NCBI GenBank assembly: GCA_025548565.1
Contig: JAJLPB010000014.1
Location: forward strand, 177,599 to 241,598
Source: Rugamonas sp. A1-17
GTDB taxonomy: Bacteria > Pseudomonadota > Gammaproteobacteria > Burkholderiales > Burkholderiaceae_D
Reading direction: 5' to 3'
DNA length: 64,000 bases
A program made the translations under genes and the position numbers. Of this stretch, positions 1 through 10,600 are shown piece by piece. The notes beneath the pieces were generated by a model. The model saw only the letters and a program-made list of their open reading frames with translations, had not been told where the DNA came from and did not search any database. Position 1 is the stretch's first letter, and every line of letters starts with the position of its first letter.

Positions 1-144
1 GCCGATAGATCACTAATTATAGTTAAGCAACTTTCACGTTGACGATTGTATAGAAGATATCTACCCGATAGGGTGTATGTTTGCCCACCGCGCCCGGATA
101 TTCTCTTTGCGTCACCCCATCCCTCATTCACAAGGAGAATCGAC

Positions 145-936
145 ATGGACTTACAACTCAACGGCAAGCTGGCGCTGGTCAGTGGGAGCACGGCCGGCAT
201 CGGCTACGCGATCGCCTCCACGCTGGCCCGGGAAGGCGCCAGCGTGATCGTCAACGGCAGGACCCAGGCCAGCGTCGACGAGGCGGTGGAGCGCATGCGC
301 GCGGAGACACACGGCACGGTCCTCGGCTATGCGGCGGACCTCAGCCAGGCCGACGCGGCCAAGGAAGTGGTCCGGCGGCATCCGGGCATCGGCATCCTGG
401 TCAACAACCTCGGCATCTTCGAGCCCAAGGCGTTCGAGGACATTCCCGACGAGGACTGGCTGCGCTTTTTCGACGTCAATGTCCTGAGCGGGGTTCGCCT
501 CGCGCGGCTGGTGCTGCCCGAGATGAAGCGGCTGAACTGGGGCCGCATCATCTTCATCTCCAGCGAGAGCGCGGTGCAGATCCCCACCGAGATGATCCAC
601 TACGGCATGACCAAGACCGCGCAGCTCGCCGTATCGCGCGGCCTGGCGGAAGCGGTCGCCGGCACGGGGATCACGGTCAACAGCGTGCTGCCGGGTCCGA
701 CCAAATCGCGCGGCGTCGGCGACTTCGTCGCGGACATGGCGCGCGCCAGCGACAAGAGCTTCGAACAGATCGAGACGGAGTTCTTCGATCACGTGCGCCC
801 GACTTCGCTGATCAAACGCTTCGGCACGCCGCAGGAGGTGGCCTCGCTGGTGGCCTACGTGGCCAGCCCGCTCGCGTCGGCCACCACCGGCGCGGCGCTG
901 CGCGTCGACGGCGGCGTCATCAAGAGCGCTTTCTGA
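145..936 (+). CDS. SDR family oxidoreductase
   Basis: A 263-aa cytosolic NAD(P)-dependent dehydrogenase of the classical short-chain family. The N-terminal Rossmann motif SGSTAGIG is near residues 12-19, an NNLG segment follows, and the catalytic pair is Y153-xxx-K157 (YGMTK). The C-terminus (RVDGGVI) is typical of the FabG-like branch. I chose the ATG at 145 because AAGGAG lies 8 bp upstream; the frame stays open further upstream but without family similarity. It precedes an alpha/beta hydrolase by 44 bp and is probably co-transcribed with it. The substrate cannot be read from sequence. Confidence 0.93.
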   Translation: MDLQLNGKLALVSGSTAGIGYAIASTLAREGASVIVNGRTQASVDEAVERMRAETHGTVLGYAADLSQADAAKEVVRRHPGIGILVNNLGIFEPKAFEDIPDEDWLRFFDVNVLSGVRLARLVLPEMKRLNWGRIIFISSESAVQIPTEMIHYGMTKTAQLAVSRGLAEAVAGTGITVNSVLPGPTKSRGVGDFVADMARASDKSFEQIETEFFDHVRPTSLIKRFGTPQEVASLVAYVASPLASATTGAALRVDGGVIKSAF

Positions 937-980
937 TGAAGGCCATGCGGATTCCATCGATTCAACCACAGGAGAACACC

Positions 981-1886
981 ATGTCAGGGAATATCACCAG
1001 GTTGCTGCAGATTGGCTTGCTGCTGTTGTGCGCGGCCGCCGGGCCGGCGCGCGCCGAAGCACCCAAGAGCAATTTTGTCGAAGCTAACGGCGTGCGCCTG
1101 CACTACCTGAGCGCCGGCAAAGGCGATCCGGTCATCCTCATGCACGGCTATACGGAATCGAGCCACATGTGGCTGCCCCTGATGGCCCAGCTGTCGAAAG
1201 ACCACCTGGTGATCGCGCCGGACCTGCGCGGCTTCGGCCAGTCCGGGCTGCCCGCCGGCCCCTACACCAAGTCCGTGATGGCCCAGGATGTGCACGCGCT
1301 GGCCGCCAGCCTCGGCATCAAGTCGGCCAAGATCGTCGGGCACGACATCGGCCTGATGGTGGCTTACGCCTATGCGGCCCAATATCCGAAGGAAGTCAGC
1401 AAGGTCGTGCTGATGGACGCCTTCCTGCCGGGCGTCGGCAACTGGAAGGACGTGTGGCTGCTGCGCGATTTGTGGCACTTCCATTTCTATGGCGAGACGC
1501 CGCTGGCGCTGGTCAAAGGCCGGGAGCGCACCTACTTCGAGCATTTCTGGAACGACTTCGCCGCCGATAAAACCAAATCCCTGAGCGAAGCCGACCGCAA
1601 GTTCTACACGGCCGAATACGCGCAACCCGGCCACATGCGCGCGGGCTTCGAAGTGTTCCGTGCCTTTCCCCAGGATGCCGTCGATTTCGAGGGCTACATG
1701 AAAACACCGCTGACGATGCCGATGCTGGTGCTCACCGGCGAAAAAGCCTCGGGCGAATTCCTGATCCAGCAGGCCCGCCTGGTCGACACCCATGTTGAAG
1801 GCGTCGTTATCAAGAACAGCGGCCATTGGCTGATGGAGGAAGCGACCGCGGAAGTGGTGCCGAAGCTGGTGCAGTTCCTGAAGTGA
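981..1886 (+). CDS. Exported alpha/beta hydrolase (epoxide hydrolase / dehalogenase-like)
   Basis: A 301-aa hydrolase with an N-terminal signal peptide (hydrophobic core near residues 8-20, AxA-type end at PARAEA). The oxyanion region HGYTES is present. The nucleophile elbow is GHDIG with Asp D122 instead of Ser, and the catalytic His is H282 (GHWLMEE). An Asp nucleophile places it with epoxide hydrolases and haloalkane dehalogenases rather than esterases, but the exact reaction is not certain. GGAG lies just upstream of the ATG at 981. A strong terminator follows the stop, so the SDR-hydrolase pair forms a closed unit. Confidence 0.9.
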   Translation: MSGNITRLLQIGLLLLCAAAGPARAEAPKSNFVEANGVRLHYLSAGKGDPVILMHGYTESSHMWLPLMAQLSKDHLVIAPDLRGFGQSGLPAGPYTKSVMAQDVHALAASLGIKSAKIVGHDIGLMVAYAYAAQYPKEVSKVVLMDAFLPGVGNWKDVWLLRDLWHFHFYGETPLALVKGRERTYFEHFWNDFAADKTKSLSEADRKFYTAEYAQPGHMRAGFEVFRAFPQDAVDFEGYMKTPLTMPMLVLTGEKASGEFLIQQARLVDTHVEGVVIKNSGHWLMEEATAEVVPKLVQFLK

Positions 1887-1910
1887 CCCTGCGGGAGGCA
1901 TAAAACAAAA

Positions 1911-1943
1911 AGGCCTGTGAGCGTGTCTCACAGGCCTTTTTTT
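1911..1943 (+). terminator. Rho-independent terminator after the hydrolase gene
   Basis: Perfect 11-bp stem (AGGCCTGTGAG pairing with CTCACAGGCCT) with a 5-nt loop, followed by seven T. It ends the SDR-hydrolase unit and insulates the glycan locus. Confidence 0.93.
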
Positions 1944-1968
1944 CATATGGATGACTCACCCGGCCGTT

Positions 1969-2007
1969 GGATTTCATCAGCGGATCGATGGATTTCGCTA
2001 TTGCCGC
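1969..2007 (+). promoter_or_regulatory. Putative XylR/AraC-type operator A (21-bp phased half-sites)
   Basis: Two GGATTTC half-sites at 1969-1975 and 1990-1996, exactly 21 bp apart, about 125 bp before the GH2 start. The second half-site and its flank match operator B over 17 bp: ATTTCG(C/T)(T/C)(A/C)TTGCCGCG. AraC-family proteins bind direct repeats two helical turns apart, and two such regulators are encoded in this locus. Function is inferred. Confidence 0.6.
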
Positions 2008-2121
2008 GCCACGCCGGCGATCACAAAATGGGGCGATCTTCCGACGTACCCGGCACCATGCCCGCGCCCTGTAGAGAAAATGCAGCGCAGGCCATCCCGG
2101 TAATCCACTGCCACTCCCCCT

Positions 2122-4953
2122 ATGAAAACAATCCGATGTATCGCCCTCCCCATCCTCATGGCCGGCGCCGCGGCGCTGGCCGCAATGGCGGACGCCCGCG
2201 CCGCCGCGCCTGAACGGCTGTCGCTGGACGCCGGCTGGCGCTTCCTGCAGGGCGACGTCGCCCTGCCCACGATCAAGGGCCTGGGCGCCAGCTACTTGAG
2301 CAGCAAGGCCGGCGAGGCGCAGGGCCCGGCCAACGCCGACTTCGACGACTCGGCCTGGCGCCGCGTGGACCTGCCGCACGACTGGGCCGTGGAAGGCCCG
2401 TTCGATGCCGAACAAAACAAGTCGCAGGGCTACCGCGCACGCGGCATCGGCTGGTACCGGCGCTATCTGTCCCTGCCCGCGTCCGACCGCGGCCGCCACA
2501 TCGAGTTGCAGCTGGACGGCGTCGCCACCCACAGCACCGTGTGGGTCAACGGCATCGTGGTCAACCGCAACTGGTCCGGCTACAACGGCCGCCAGCTCGA
2601 CATCACGCCCTACCTGCGCTATGGCGCCGAGGTCAACACAATCGCGGTGCGGGTCGACGCCGAAGTGATGGAGGGCTGGTGGTACGAGGGCGCCGGCATG
2701 TACCGCCACACCTGGCTGGTCAAGCGCGACGCGCTGCACATCGCCACCGACGGCATCCACGCCAACCCGGTGCAAAAAAACGGCCGCTGGACGCTGCCGG
2801 TGACGGTGCAGGTGGACAGCAGCGCCGAGGCCGCGCGCGACGCCCGGCTCGAGGTCAGCGTGCTGGCCCCGGACGGCAGCGAAGTGGCCCACGGCGCCGC
2901 GCCGCTGCGGGTGGGCGCGCTGCGCAACGCCAGCGCGCAGCTGACGCTGGCCGTGCGCCAGCCGCAGTTGTGGACGCTGGAGCGGCCGGCGCTGTACCGC
3001 GTGCGCGCCGTGCTGCGCGACGCCAAGGGTGAACTCGACCGCGCCGAGACGCACACCGGCTTCCGCACGCTGCGCTTCGACGCCGAACGCGGCCTGTTCC
3101 TCAACGGCCAGCCGATCAAGCTGCAGGGCGTGGCGATCCACCAGGACCACGCCGGCGTGGGCGTGGCCGTGCCCGACGCGATCTGGGAATTCCGCCTGCG
3201 CCAGCTGAAGGCCATGGGCGTGAACGCGATCCGCTTCGCGCACAACGCGCCGGCCGCCGAGGTGCTGGACCTGACCGACCGCATGGGCATGCTGGTGATG
3301 GACGAGAACCGCAACTTCAACACCTCGCCCGACTATCTGCAGCAGCTGACCTGGCTGGTGCGGCGCGACCGCAACCGCCCGAGCGTGGCGCTGTGGTCGA
3401 TCTTCAACGAGGAACCGCTGCAGGGCACCGAGATCGGCTACCAGATGGCGCGCCGCATGGCAGCGGCCGTCAAGGAGCTGGACCCGACGCGGCCCGTCAC
3501 CGCCGCCATGCACGGCGGCCTGTTCGCGGAAAAGAGCGCGGTGCGAGCGCTGGACGTGGCCGGCATCAACTACCAGGTCTGGGAATACGAGCACTTCCAC
3601 CAAGTCTATCCGCACCAGCCGGTGTTCAGCTCCGAGGACACCTCGGCCTTCATGTCGCGCGGCGATTACACCACCGACTGGAACAAGCACCTGGTGGCCA
3701 CGTATGACGACGACGCGGCCGGCTGGGGGCAAACCCAGCGCCAGAGCTGGAAGCTGATCAGCGCCCATCCCTTCCTGGCCGGCGGCTTCGCCTGGACCGG
3801 GCTGGACTACCGTGGCGAGCCGACCCCGCACGGGTGGCCGAGCGCCAGCTCGTTCTTCGGCATCATGGACCTGTGCGCCTTCCCGAAAAACGCGTTCTAC
3901 TTCCGCCAGGCCATGTGGGTCAAGGACCGTACCATCGTCAAGGTGATGCCGCACTGGAACTGGCGCGGCCGCGAGGGCCAGCCCATCAAGGTGCGCGTGG
4001 CCACCAACGCCCCGCGCGTGCGGCTGCTGCTCAACGGCGCCACCATCGGCGAACAGGATGTGGCGCCGTTCGACATGGCCACCTTCCAGGTGCCGTACGC
4101 GCCGGGCAAGCTGGAGGCGGTGGCGCTGCGCGGCGGCGTCGAGGCCGGGCGCGACAGCGTGGAGACCAGCGGGCCGGCGGCGCGCCTGGTGCTGACGCCG
4201 GACCGCGCCGCCATCGCCGGCGATGGCGCCGACGCGGTGCCGGTCACGGTCAGCGCGGTCGATGCGCAGGGCCACCCGGTCCCGGACGCCAACCTGCTGG
4301 TGCGCTTCGAGGCCGAGGGCGCGGGCGCCATCATCGGCGTCGGCAACGGCGACCCGAATTCGCACGAGGCCGACAAGGCGTCCGAACGCAGCCTCTACAA
4401 CGGCCTGGCGCAGGTCATCGTGCAAAGCCGGCGCGCCGGCCACGGCAGCTTCACTTTGCGCGCGCGCGCCGACGGGCTGGAACCGGCGCAAACCGCGCTG
4501 GCGGTGCGCGAGGTGGCGCCGATCCCGGCGGTGGCCGAGGCCGAGCCGGTGGTGCGGCCGGCGCCGTGGCGCATCTCGCCGCCCCAGGCCGAACGGCCCG
4601 ATCCGAACCAGGCGCTGGCCGACAACGACATGAAGAGCTGGGGCTGGGGCGAGCCGCCGCTGCGGCAGGCACCCGAGGCGCTGCGCTGGCGCAGCTACCG
4701 CGTCAGCTTCAGCCTGCGCGCCGACCGCAACGACGGCCGCGCCCGCTTGGTGATGCGCGAGATCGCCGGCAAGGCCGAGGGCTGGTTGGACGGCGCGAAG
4801 CTGGGCGAGAAGAGCGCGCCGGCACCGGGCCCGCTGACGCTGACGCTGCCGCAAGGCGCGGCCTGGCGCACGCTGACGGTGCTGGTCGAGGCCCAGCCGG
4901 GCCAGCCTTCCGGCCTGACCGGCGACGTGCTGGTCGAACCGGGCACGCCGTGA
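2122..4953 (+). CDS. Exported GH2 glycoside hydrolase (beta-galactosidase-like)
   Basis: A 943-aa secreted glycosidase. Residues 1-29 form a signal peptide ending ADARA. The jelly-roll sugar-binding domain, Ig-like domain and TIM barrel of GH2 follow (LPHDWAVEGPF; FRTLRFD; GVAIHQDHAG). The general acid/base is E430 (WSIFNEEP) and the nucleophile E505 (FSSEDTSAF). The C-terminal half carries beta-sandwich/invasin-like domains and ends in a second jelly-roll-like segment. The likely role is release of terminal beta-galactose or a related sugar in the periplasm. Operator A precedes it and the GH3 gene follows after 44 bp, so they form one unit. Specificity within GH2 is not certain. Confidence 0.93.
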   Translation: MKTIRCIALPILMAGAAALAAMADARAAAPERLSLDAGWRFLQGDVALPTIKGLGASYLSSKAGEAQGPANADFDDSAWRRVDLPHDWAVEGPFDAEQNKSQGYRARGIGWYRRYLSLPASDRGRHIELQLDGVATHSTVWVNGIVVNRNWSGYNGRQLDITPYLRYGAEVNTIAVRVDAEVMEGWWYEGAGMYRHTWLVKRDALHIATDGIHANPVQKNGRWTLPVTVQVDSSAEAARDARLEVSVLAPDGSEVAHGAAPLRVGALRNASAQLTLAVRQPQLWTLERPALYRVRAVLRDAKGELDRAETHTGFRTLRFDAERGLFLNGQPIKLQGVAIHQDHAGVGVAVPDAIWEFRLRQLKAMGVNAIRFAHNAPAAEVLDLTDRMGMLVMDENRNFNTSPDYLQQLTWLVRRDRNRPSVALWSIFNEEPLQGTEIGYQMARRMAAAVKELDPTRPVTAAMHGGLFAEKSAVRALDVAGINYQVWEYEHFHQVYPHQPVFSSEDTSAFMSRGDYTTDWNKHLVATYDDDAAGWGQTQRQSWKLISAHPFLAGGFAWTGLDYRGEPTPHGWPSASSFFGIMDLCAFPKNAFYFRQAMWVKDRTIVKVMPHWNWRGREGQPIKVRVATNAPRVRLLLNGATIGEQDVAPFDMATFQVPYAPGKLEAVALRGGVEAGRDSVETSGPAARLVLTPDRAAIAGDGADAVPVTVSAVDAQGHPVPDANLLVRFEAEGAGAIIGVGNGDPNSHEADKASERSLYNGLAQVIVQSRRAGHGSFTLRARADGLEPAQTALAVREVAPIPAVAEAEPVVRPAPWRISPPQAERPDPNQALADNDMKSWGWGEPPLRQAPEALRWRSYRVSFSLRADRNDGRARLVMREIAGKAEGWLDGAKLGEKSAPAPGPLTLTLPQGAAWRTLTVLVEAQPGQPSGLTGDVLVEPGTP

Positions 4954-4997
4954 CGGCGCGCCACTCGCTTTCCTTTAACCCTCAAAGAAAACTCACC

Positions 4998-7622
4998 ATG
5001 AAACACCGACACCACTCCAGGACCGCCATCGCGGCGGCCGTAGCGATGACCTTGTCCCTGCACGCGGTCGCGGCGCGGGCCGGCGCCGAAGAACGGGCCC
5101 AGGCCCTGCTTGCCCGCATGAGCCTGGAAGAAAAGGCCAGCCAGCTGCAGCACGACTCGCCCGCCATCGCGCGCCTCGGCATTCCGGGCTACAACTGGTG
5201 GAACGAGGGATTGCACGGCGTCGCGCGGGCCGGCAAGGCCACCGTGTTCCCGCAGGCGATCGGACTGGCCGCGACCTGGGACAGCGCGCTGATGGCCCGT
5301 GTCGGCGACACGGTCGCCACCGAATTCCGCGCCAAGTACCTCGAATCCGTCGGGCCGGACGGCGGCACCGGCATGTACCGTGGCCTGACGGTCTGGTCGC
5401 CCAATGTCAACATCTTCCGCGATCCGCGCTGGGGCCGCGGGCAGGAGACCTATGGCGAAGACCCCTTCCTGACATCGCGCATCGGCGTCGCCTATGTGCG
5501 CGGCCTGCAGGGCGACGATCCCGGCGCGCCCAAGGTCTCGGCCACGGTCAAGCACTTCGCGGTGCACAGCGGCCCCGAGTCGGACCGCCACCGGGAGGAC
5601 GTCCATCCTTCACCGCACGACCTGACCGAGACCTATCTGCCGGCCTTCCACGCCACCATCACCGAAGGCCAGGCGCTGTCCATCATGTGCGCCTACAACG
5701 CGGTGGACGGCGTGCCGGCCTGCGCCAACGAACACCTGCTCAAGGACTATCTGCGCGGCGCCTGGAAATTCCAGGGCCACGTGGTGTCCGATTGCGGCGC
5801 GGTGGCCGACATCCACACGGACGGCGCGCACCGCTACACCGGCACGCCCGAGCAGGCGGTGGCGGCGGCCATCAAGGCCGGCACCGACGTGTTCTGCGAA
5901 TTCCACGACGCCCCGACGGCGGCGCCGGCCACCACGGTGCGCGCGGTCCGGCAGGGCCTGCTGGCCGAAGCCGACGTCGACCGCGCGGTGCTGCGCCTGC
6001 TCGAGGCGCGCATCCGCCTCGGCTTGCTCGACGCGCCGGACCGGCGGCCCTTCCCTGCTATCCACGCCGGCGACTACGACACCCCGGCCCATCGCGCGCT
6101 GAACCTGCAGGCCGCGCGCCAGTCGCTGGTGCTGCTGAAGAACGATGGCCTGCTGCCGTTGAAACAGGCGCCCCGGCGCATCGCCGTGATCGGCCCGAAC
6201 GCGGCCAGCGTCGATGCGCTGGTCGGCAACTACAACGGCACGCCGTCGCACCCGGTCACGGTGCTGGACGGCCTGCGCGCCCGCTTCCCGCAGGCGCAGG
6301 TGACGCACATCGAGGGCACGGGCTGGGTCGCCCCGCCGCTGCAGGACGTGCCGCCGGCCAGCCTGTGCCTCGACGAGGCCTGCACCCAGGCCGGCGTCCG
6401 GCAGGAGCGCTACGACAACCCCGGCCTGGAGGGCGCGCCGGCGGCGGTCGACACCGTTCCCAAAGCCGGCGACAAATGGGGCTGGCCCAACGCCCACGAC
6501 CACCACGCCTCGGTGCGCTGGAGCGGCTACCTGCGCGCCAGCGAGAGCGGTCCGCATCATTTCCGGCTGAGCGGCAACCAGGGCTATCGCATCCGCGTCG
6601 ACGGACAACTGGTGGCCGATATGTGGGACCTGGCATGGCCGACCTCGAAAACCGAGCTCAACCTGACCGCCGGCAAGGTGTACCGGATCGAGATCGAGGC
6701 CCGGCAGACCGGATGGGACGGCGAGCAGCAGCTGCAATGGACCAAGCCGAGCTTTGACGACACGGCGGCGCTGGAGGCGGCCCGCGCGGCCGACCTCGTG
6801 GTGTTCGTCAGCGGCCTGACCTGGCAGCTGGAGGGCGAGGAGATGAGCGTGCACGCGCCCGGCTTCGCCGGTGGCGACCGCACCAGCCTGGACCTGCCGG
6901 CGCCGCAGGAAAATCTGCTCGAACGGCTGGGCGCGCTCAACAAGCCCACGGTGCTGGTCAACATGAGCGGCAGCGCCATGGCCCTGAACTGGGCCGACCG
7001 GCATGTGCCGGCCATCATCCAGGCCTGGTATCCGGGCGGCGAAGGCGGACAGGCCGTGGCCGAACTCATCGCGGGCGACTTCAACCCCGCCGGCCGGCTG
7101 CCGGTGACCTTCTACCGCAGCGCCGCGGACTTGCCGCCGTTTAAGGACTACGGCATGCGGGGACGCACCTACAAATACTTCAAGGGCCAGGCGCTGTATC
7201 CGTTCGGCCATGGCCTGAGCTACACCCGCTTCCGCTACACGCTGGGCGCCGGCGCGCCCAAGGCCGTGTGCGCCGGCTGCGCCGTCGACCTCACCGTGGA
7301 GGTGAAGAACGACGGCCAGCGCGCCGGCGACGAGGTGGTGCAGGTGTATGTCACGCGGCCCGGCGCCGGCGCGCCCAACCGCACCCTGGCCGGCTTCACC
7401 CGCGTCGCGCTGCAGGCCGGCGAGCGGCGCAAGGTGACGTTCAAGCTCGATGCCAAGGCCTTGAGCACGGTCGACACGGCCGGCCAGCGCGTGGTCGAAG
7501 CCGGCCCCGCCGACCTGTGGATCGGTGGCGGACAGCCGGCCGGGGCGACGGTCACGCGGCCGGCGTCCGGCGTGGCGCTGCGGGTGCGCGTGCAAGGCAC
7601 GCGCATGCTGCCGCAGTTCTGA
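4998..7622 (+). CDS. Exported GH3 beta-glycosidase with PA14 insertion (beta-xylosidase/glucosidase-like)
   Basis: An 874-aa enzyme with a signal peptide (residues 1-29). The GH3 N-terminal barrel contains NWWNEGLHGVAR, the nucleophile D265 in VVSDCGAV, and VPACANEHLL, which is usual in plant/Bacteroidetes-type xylan beta-xylosidases. The alpha/beta sandwich domain is split by a PA14 carbohydrate-binding insertion (about residues 480-580: SGYLRASESGPHHF, YRIRVDG). A C-terminal Fn3-like domain closes the protein. Removal of single sugars from oligosaccharides in the periplasm is the likely role; beta-xylosidase is favoured by the XylR/GH39 context. Second gene of the operator-A unit; it converges with the receptor gene 8 bp away. 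Confidence 0.93.
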   Translation: MKHRHHSRTAIAAAVAMTLSLHAVAARAGAEERAQALLARMSLEEKASQLQHDSPAIARLGIPGYNWWNEGLHGVARAGKATVFPQAIGLAATWDSALMARVGDTVATEFRAKYLESVGPDGGTGMYRGLTVWSPNVNIFRDPRWGRGQETYGEDPFLTSRIGVAYVRGLQGDDPGAPKVSATVKHFAVHSGPESDRHREDVHPSPHDLTETYLPAFHATITEGQALSIMCAYNAVDGVPACANEHLLKDYLRGAWKFQGHVVSDCGAVADIHTDGAHRYTGTPEQAVAAAIKAGTDVFCEFHDAPTAAPATTVRAVRQGLLAEADVDRAVLRLLEARIRLGLLDAPDRRPFPAIHAGDYDTPAHRALNLQAARQSLVLLKNDGLLPLKQAPRRIAVIGPNAASVDALVGNYNGTPSHPVTVLDGLRARFPQAQVTHIEGTGWVAPPLQDVPPASLCLDEACTQAGVRQERYDNPGLEGAPAAVDTVPKAGDKWGWPNAHDHHASVRWSGYLRASESGPHHFRLSGNQGYRIRVDGQLVADMWDLAWPTSKTELNLTAGKVYRIEIEARQTGWDGEQQLQWTKPSFDDTAALEAARAADLVVFVSGLTWQLEGEEMSVHAPGFAGGDRTSLDLPAPQENLLERLGALNKPTVLVNMSGSAMALNWADRHVPAIIQAWYPGGEGGQAVAELIAGDFNPAGRLPVTFYRSAADLPPFKDYGMRGRTYKYFKGQALYPFGHGLSYTRFRYTLGAGAPKAVCAGCAVDLTVEVKNDGQRAGDEVVQVYVTRPGAGAPNRTLAGFTRVALQAGERRKVTFKLDAKALSTVDTAGQRVVEAGPADLWIGGGQPAGATVTRPASGVALRVRVQGTRMLPQF

Positions 7623-7630
7623 AAAAACGC

Positions 7631-10600
7631 CTAGAACGAGTAGTTCAACTGGGCGCCAAAGCTGCGCCCGGTGTAGAAGGCCGAGCGCAGCTTCATGCCT
7701 ATGCCCTGCTGCATGTACTGCTTGTAGACCTGGTTGGTCAGGTTGCCGACCTGGGCCCCCATGCGCAGGTTGTCGGTGAGCTTGTACTGGAAGCCGAAAT
7801 CCACCTGGCCGTAGGCGCCGCCCCAGGTCGGCAAGCCGTAGTTGACCGAATACGCGCCGCCCTGGTTCGGGCTGTCCGGGTTGCGGTCGATGCCGTCGCC
7901 GCCGGCGGTGCCGTAGGCATTGGTCGACTGCAGGTACTTGCCGCGCCAGCTGTAGGCCAGGCGCATCGACAGCGGCCCCTTGTCATACAGCAGCGCCGCG
8001 TTGAGCGAGTTGCGCGACAAGCCCGACAGCGGCATGTTGCCGAACACCCGGCCGTCGGTGTCGCAGCCCTGCAGATTGCGCACCTGGTTGGCGTTCAGGG
8101 TGTCCTTCGGCGTACACCAGGCGCCGGTCACCGGGTTGTGATAGGTCGTGCTGCTGTCGATGTAGGTGTAGTTGCCCGACACGCCAAATCCGGACCACAG
8201 CCCCGGCAGTTTGTCGAAATAGGTCTGGAAACCCGCCTCCAGGCCGCTGACGCGCGCGTCCATCCCGTTGACGGGGCCGCTGACCATGAAGTCGTGCGAC
8301 TGTCCGGTCACGTCCTTGAGCGGATAGACCGTGGTCTGCGAGATGATCAGGTCGGTGAGGTATTTGCTGAACACCCCCACCGTCGCCGAGCTGGCGCGGC
8401 CGAAGTAGTACTCGGCCGTCAGATCGATGTTGTTCGCCATGACCGGCTTGAGCGCCGTATTGCCGCGCAGGCTGCCGCTGTAGGAGATCGAATCCACCAC
8501 GGGCTGCTGGTTCTCGCCCGGCGGCGTATGGGTCTTCACGTCCAGGCCCAGCGTGGTATAGGCCTGCAGCTGATAGAAGTCCGGCCGCGCCATGCCCCGC
8601 GACAGCGCCATGCGGAACTGCAGTTCGTCGCTGACCTTCATGCGCAAGTTCAGGCTCGGCAGCACCTTGGTGTAGTCGTTCTCGAAGCTCTGTTTCTGCG
8701 ACGATTCCGGGATGTCCGGCACACCCGGCAGCAGCGGTTTCTTGGGCGGCGTGAACAGCGTGTAACCGACCGAGCGCGGATTGGTGCGCACCACGCGCAC
8801 GCCGATGTTGCCGTCGATCGGATAAGGCGCCTTGTCGAAGCCAAAGCGCAGCTGGGCATAGGCCGCCTGGGTGCGTTCGTGCTGCTCGTTCAGGCCGGTG
8901 GCATCGCCGAACGGCGGCAGCTTGAAGCTGCAGTCGTTGCTGCGGCCGGTGGCGTTGGCTTCCTGGCACAGCGTCGTATAGTAGGTGTGCAGCTTGGCGA
9001 TGGCGTCGACCGAACCGGTCAGCGCCATGTCCGGCACGAGCACCGCCGCCGGCGCCGGCGCGGTGCCGCCGAAGAAGTTGTCGAACTGGTGCAGGCTGGT
9101 GTTGCCGGCGAAGCGAGGGTCGGCCAAGGCGGCGAACTGGCTCAGCGGCTGCCACGAATTGGGGCCCACCGCCCAGCCCTGCGAGATCTGGGTCCATTCC
9201 GAATCGTGGGTCGATTGCGTCAACGACGAACGCTCGGTGGCGCGCACGCCGAAGCGCAGGTCGACCAGCACCGGGTGGTCGAAGGTGTACTTGGCATCGA
9301 TGCGCGCCGTGTTCATCTTGGCCGTGGCCACGTCCCGGTGCACCTGGGTGAAGCCCCAGTAGTAGTGCGACGGATCGGCCAGGAAGTCCTGGGACGTCTT
9401 GTCGAAGGTGAAGGCCGGCAGGCTGCCGCCCAGGCTCACCGTCTGGCTGGGCACCCAGCCGCCCAAGCCGATGGTGTTGTCGTAGCCGGCGGTCTTGGCC
9501 TCCACGTGTTGCAGGTCGGCCTTGAAAGTCCATGCGTTGCTGGCGTGCCAGGTGCCGGACCAGGACACGTCGCGCGTGTCGGAATCGCGGCCGCTGGCGC
9601 GCGCGTCGGTGCCGAAGCCCAGGCCGCTGCCGAAGCCCAGGCCGCTGTTGCTGGCGTCGCGCAGCGTGCCGGTCACCAGCGCGCCGCGGTCGTCGAACAC
9701 CGCGCCCGGATCCACCGTCAGCGTGGCCGGGTTGGTGCCGACGAAGAACGAGTTCTCGCCGGTGTGCATCTTGTACTTCGAGCGCAGGAAGGTGACGTAG
9801 GACATCAGGTCGCCCTTCTTCCACTGCAGCGCGCCGTACAGGCCGTCGCGCGTGCGCTCATAGGTGTTCGAGCCCCACGACGCGCCCGGAGTCACCCAGC
9901 GCCGGGTGCTGTCGCCGGCGACCAGATCGTCGCGCGAAATGTAGGGACTGATCGACATGCTGTCGCTGCGGGTCGCGATCTTGGAATGCGCCAGGTCGAT
10001 CAGCAAGCCGACCTGGCCGATGCCGGTTTCCCAACGGTCCGAGTACAGGCCGGACAGCGACGGCGGCGAAGTCTTCTTGCGCAGCGAGGAGCCGGAGACG
10101 TCGGTCGACAACGCGAACTTGCGTCCCTTGGAGTCGAACGGCAGCGCGGTGCGCAGGTTGACTAGGCCGCCGATGCCGCCCTCGATCTGCTCGGCGGACG
10201 GGTTCTTGTAAACGTCCACGCCGGCCATCAGCTCCGGCGGCACGTCCTCGAAGCTCAGCGAGCGCCCGCCGTTGGCGGAGAACGAGTCGCGGCCGTTGAA
10301 CTCGGAGCGCACCTGGCCCGAGCCCAGGCCGCGGATCGACACGCCCGTGCCTTCGGCGGCGAAGTGCGCGATGCCGTCGCCCACGCCCTGCTGCGGGTCG
10401 ACCCGGTTCATGGTGCGGTCGATGGTGACGCCGGGCATGCGTTGCAGCACCTCGGTCACCGACTTGTCCGGCAGCTTGCCGATGTCGTCGGCCACCACCG
10501 AATCGACGATCTCGTCGGCGTTCTTCTTGATGTTCTGCGCCGATTCGAGCGCGCCGCGCTGGCCGACCACCACCACGGTGGGGCCCGGCGCGCTCTGGGC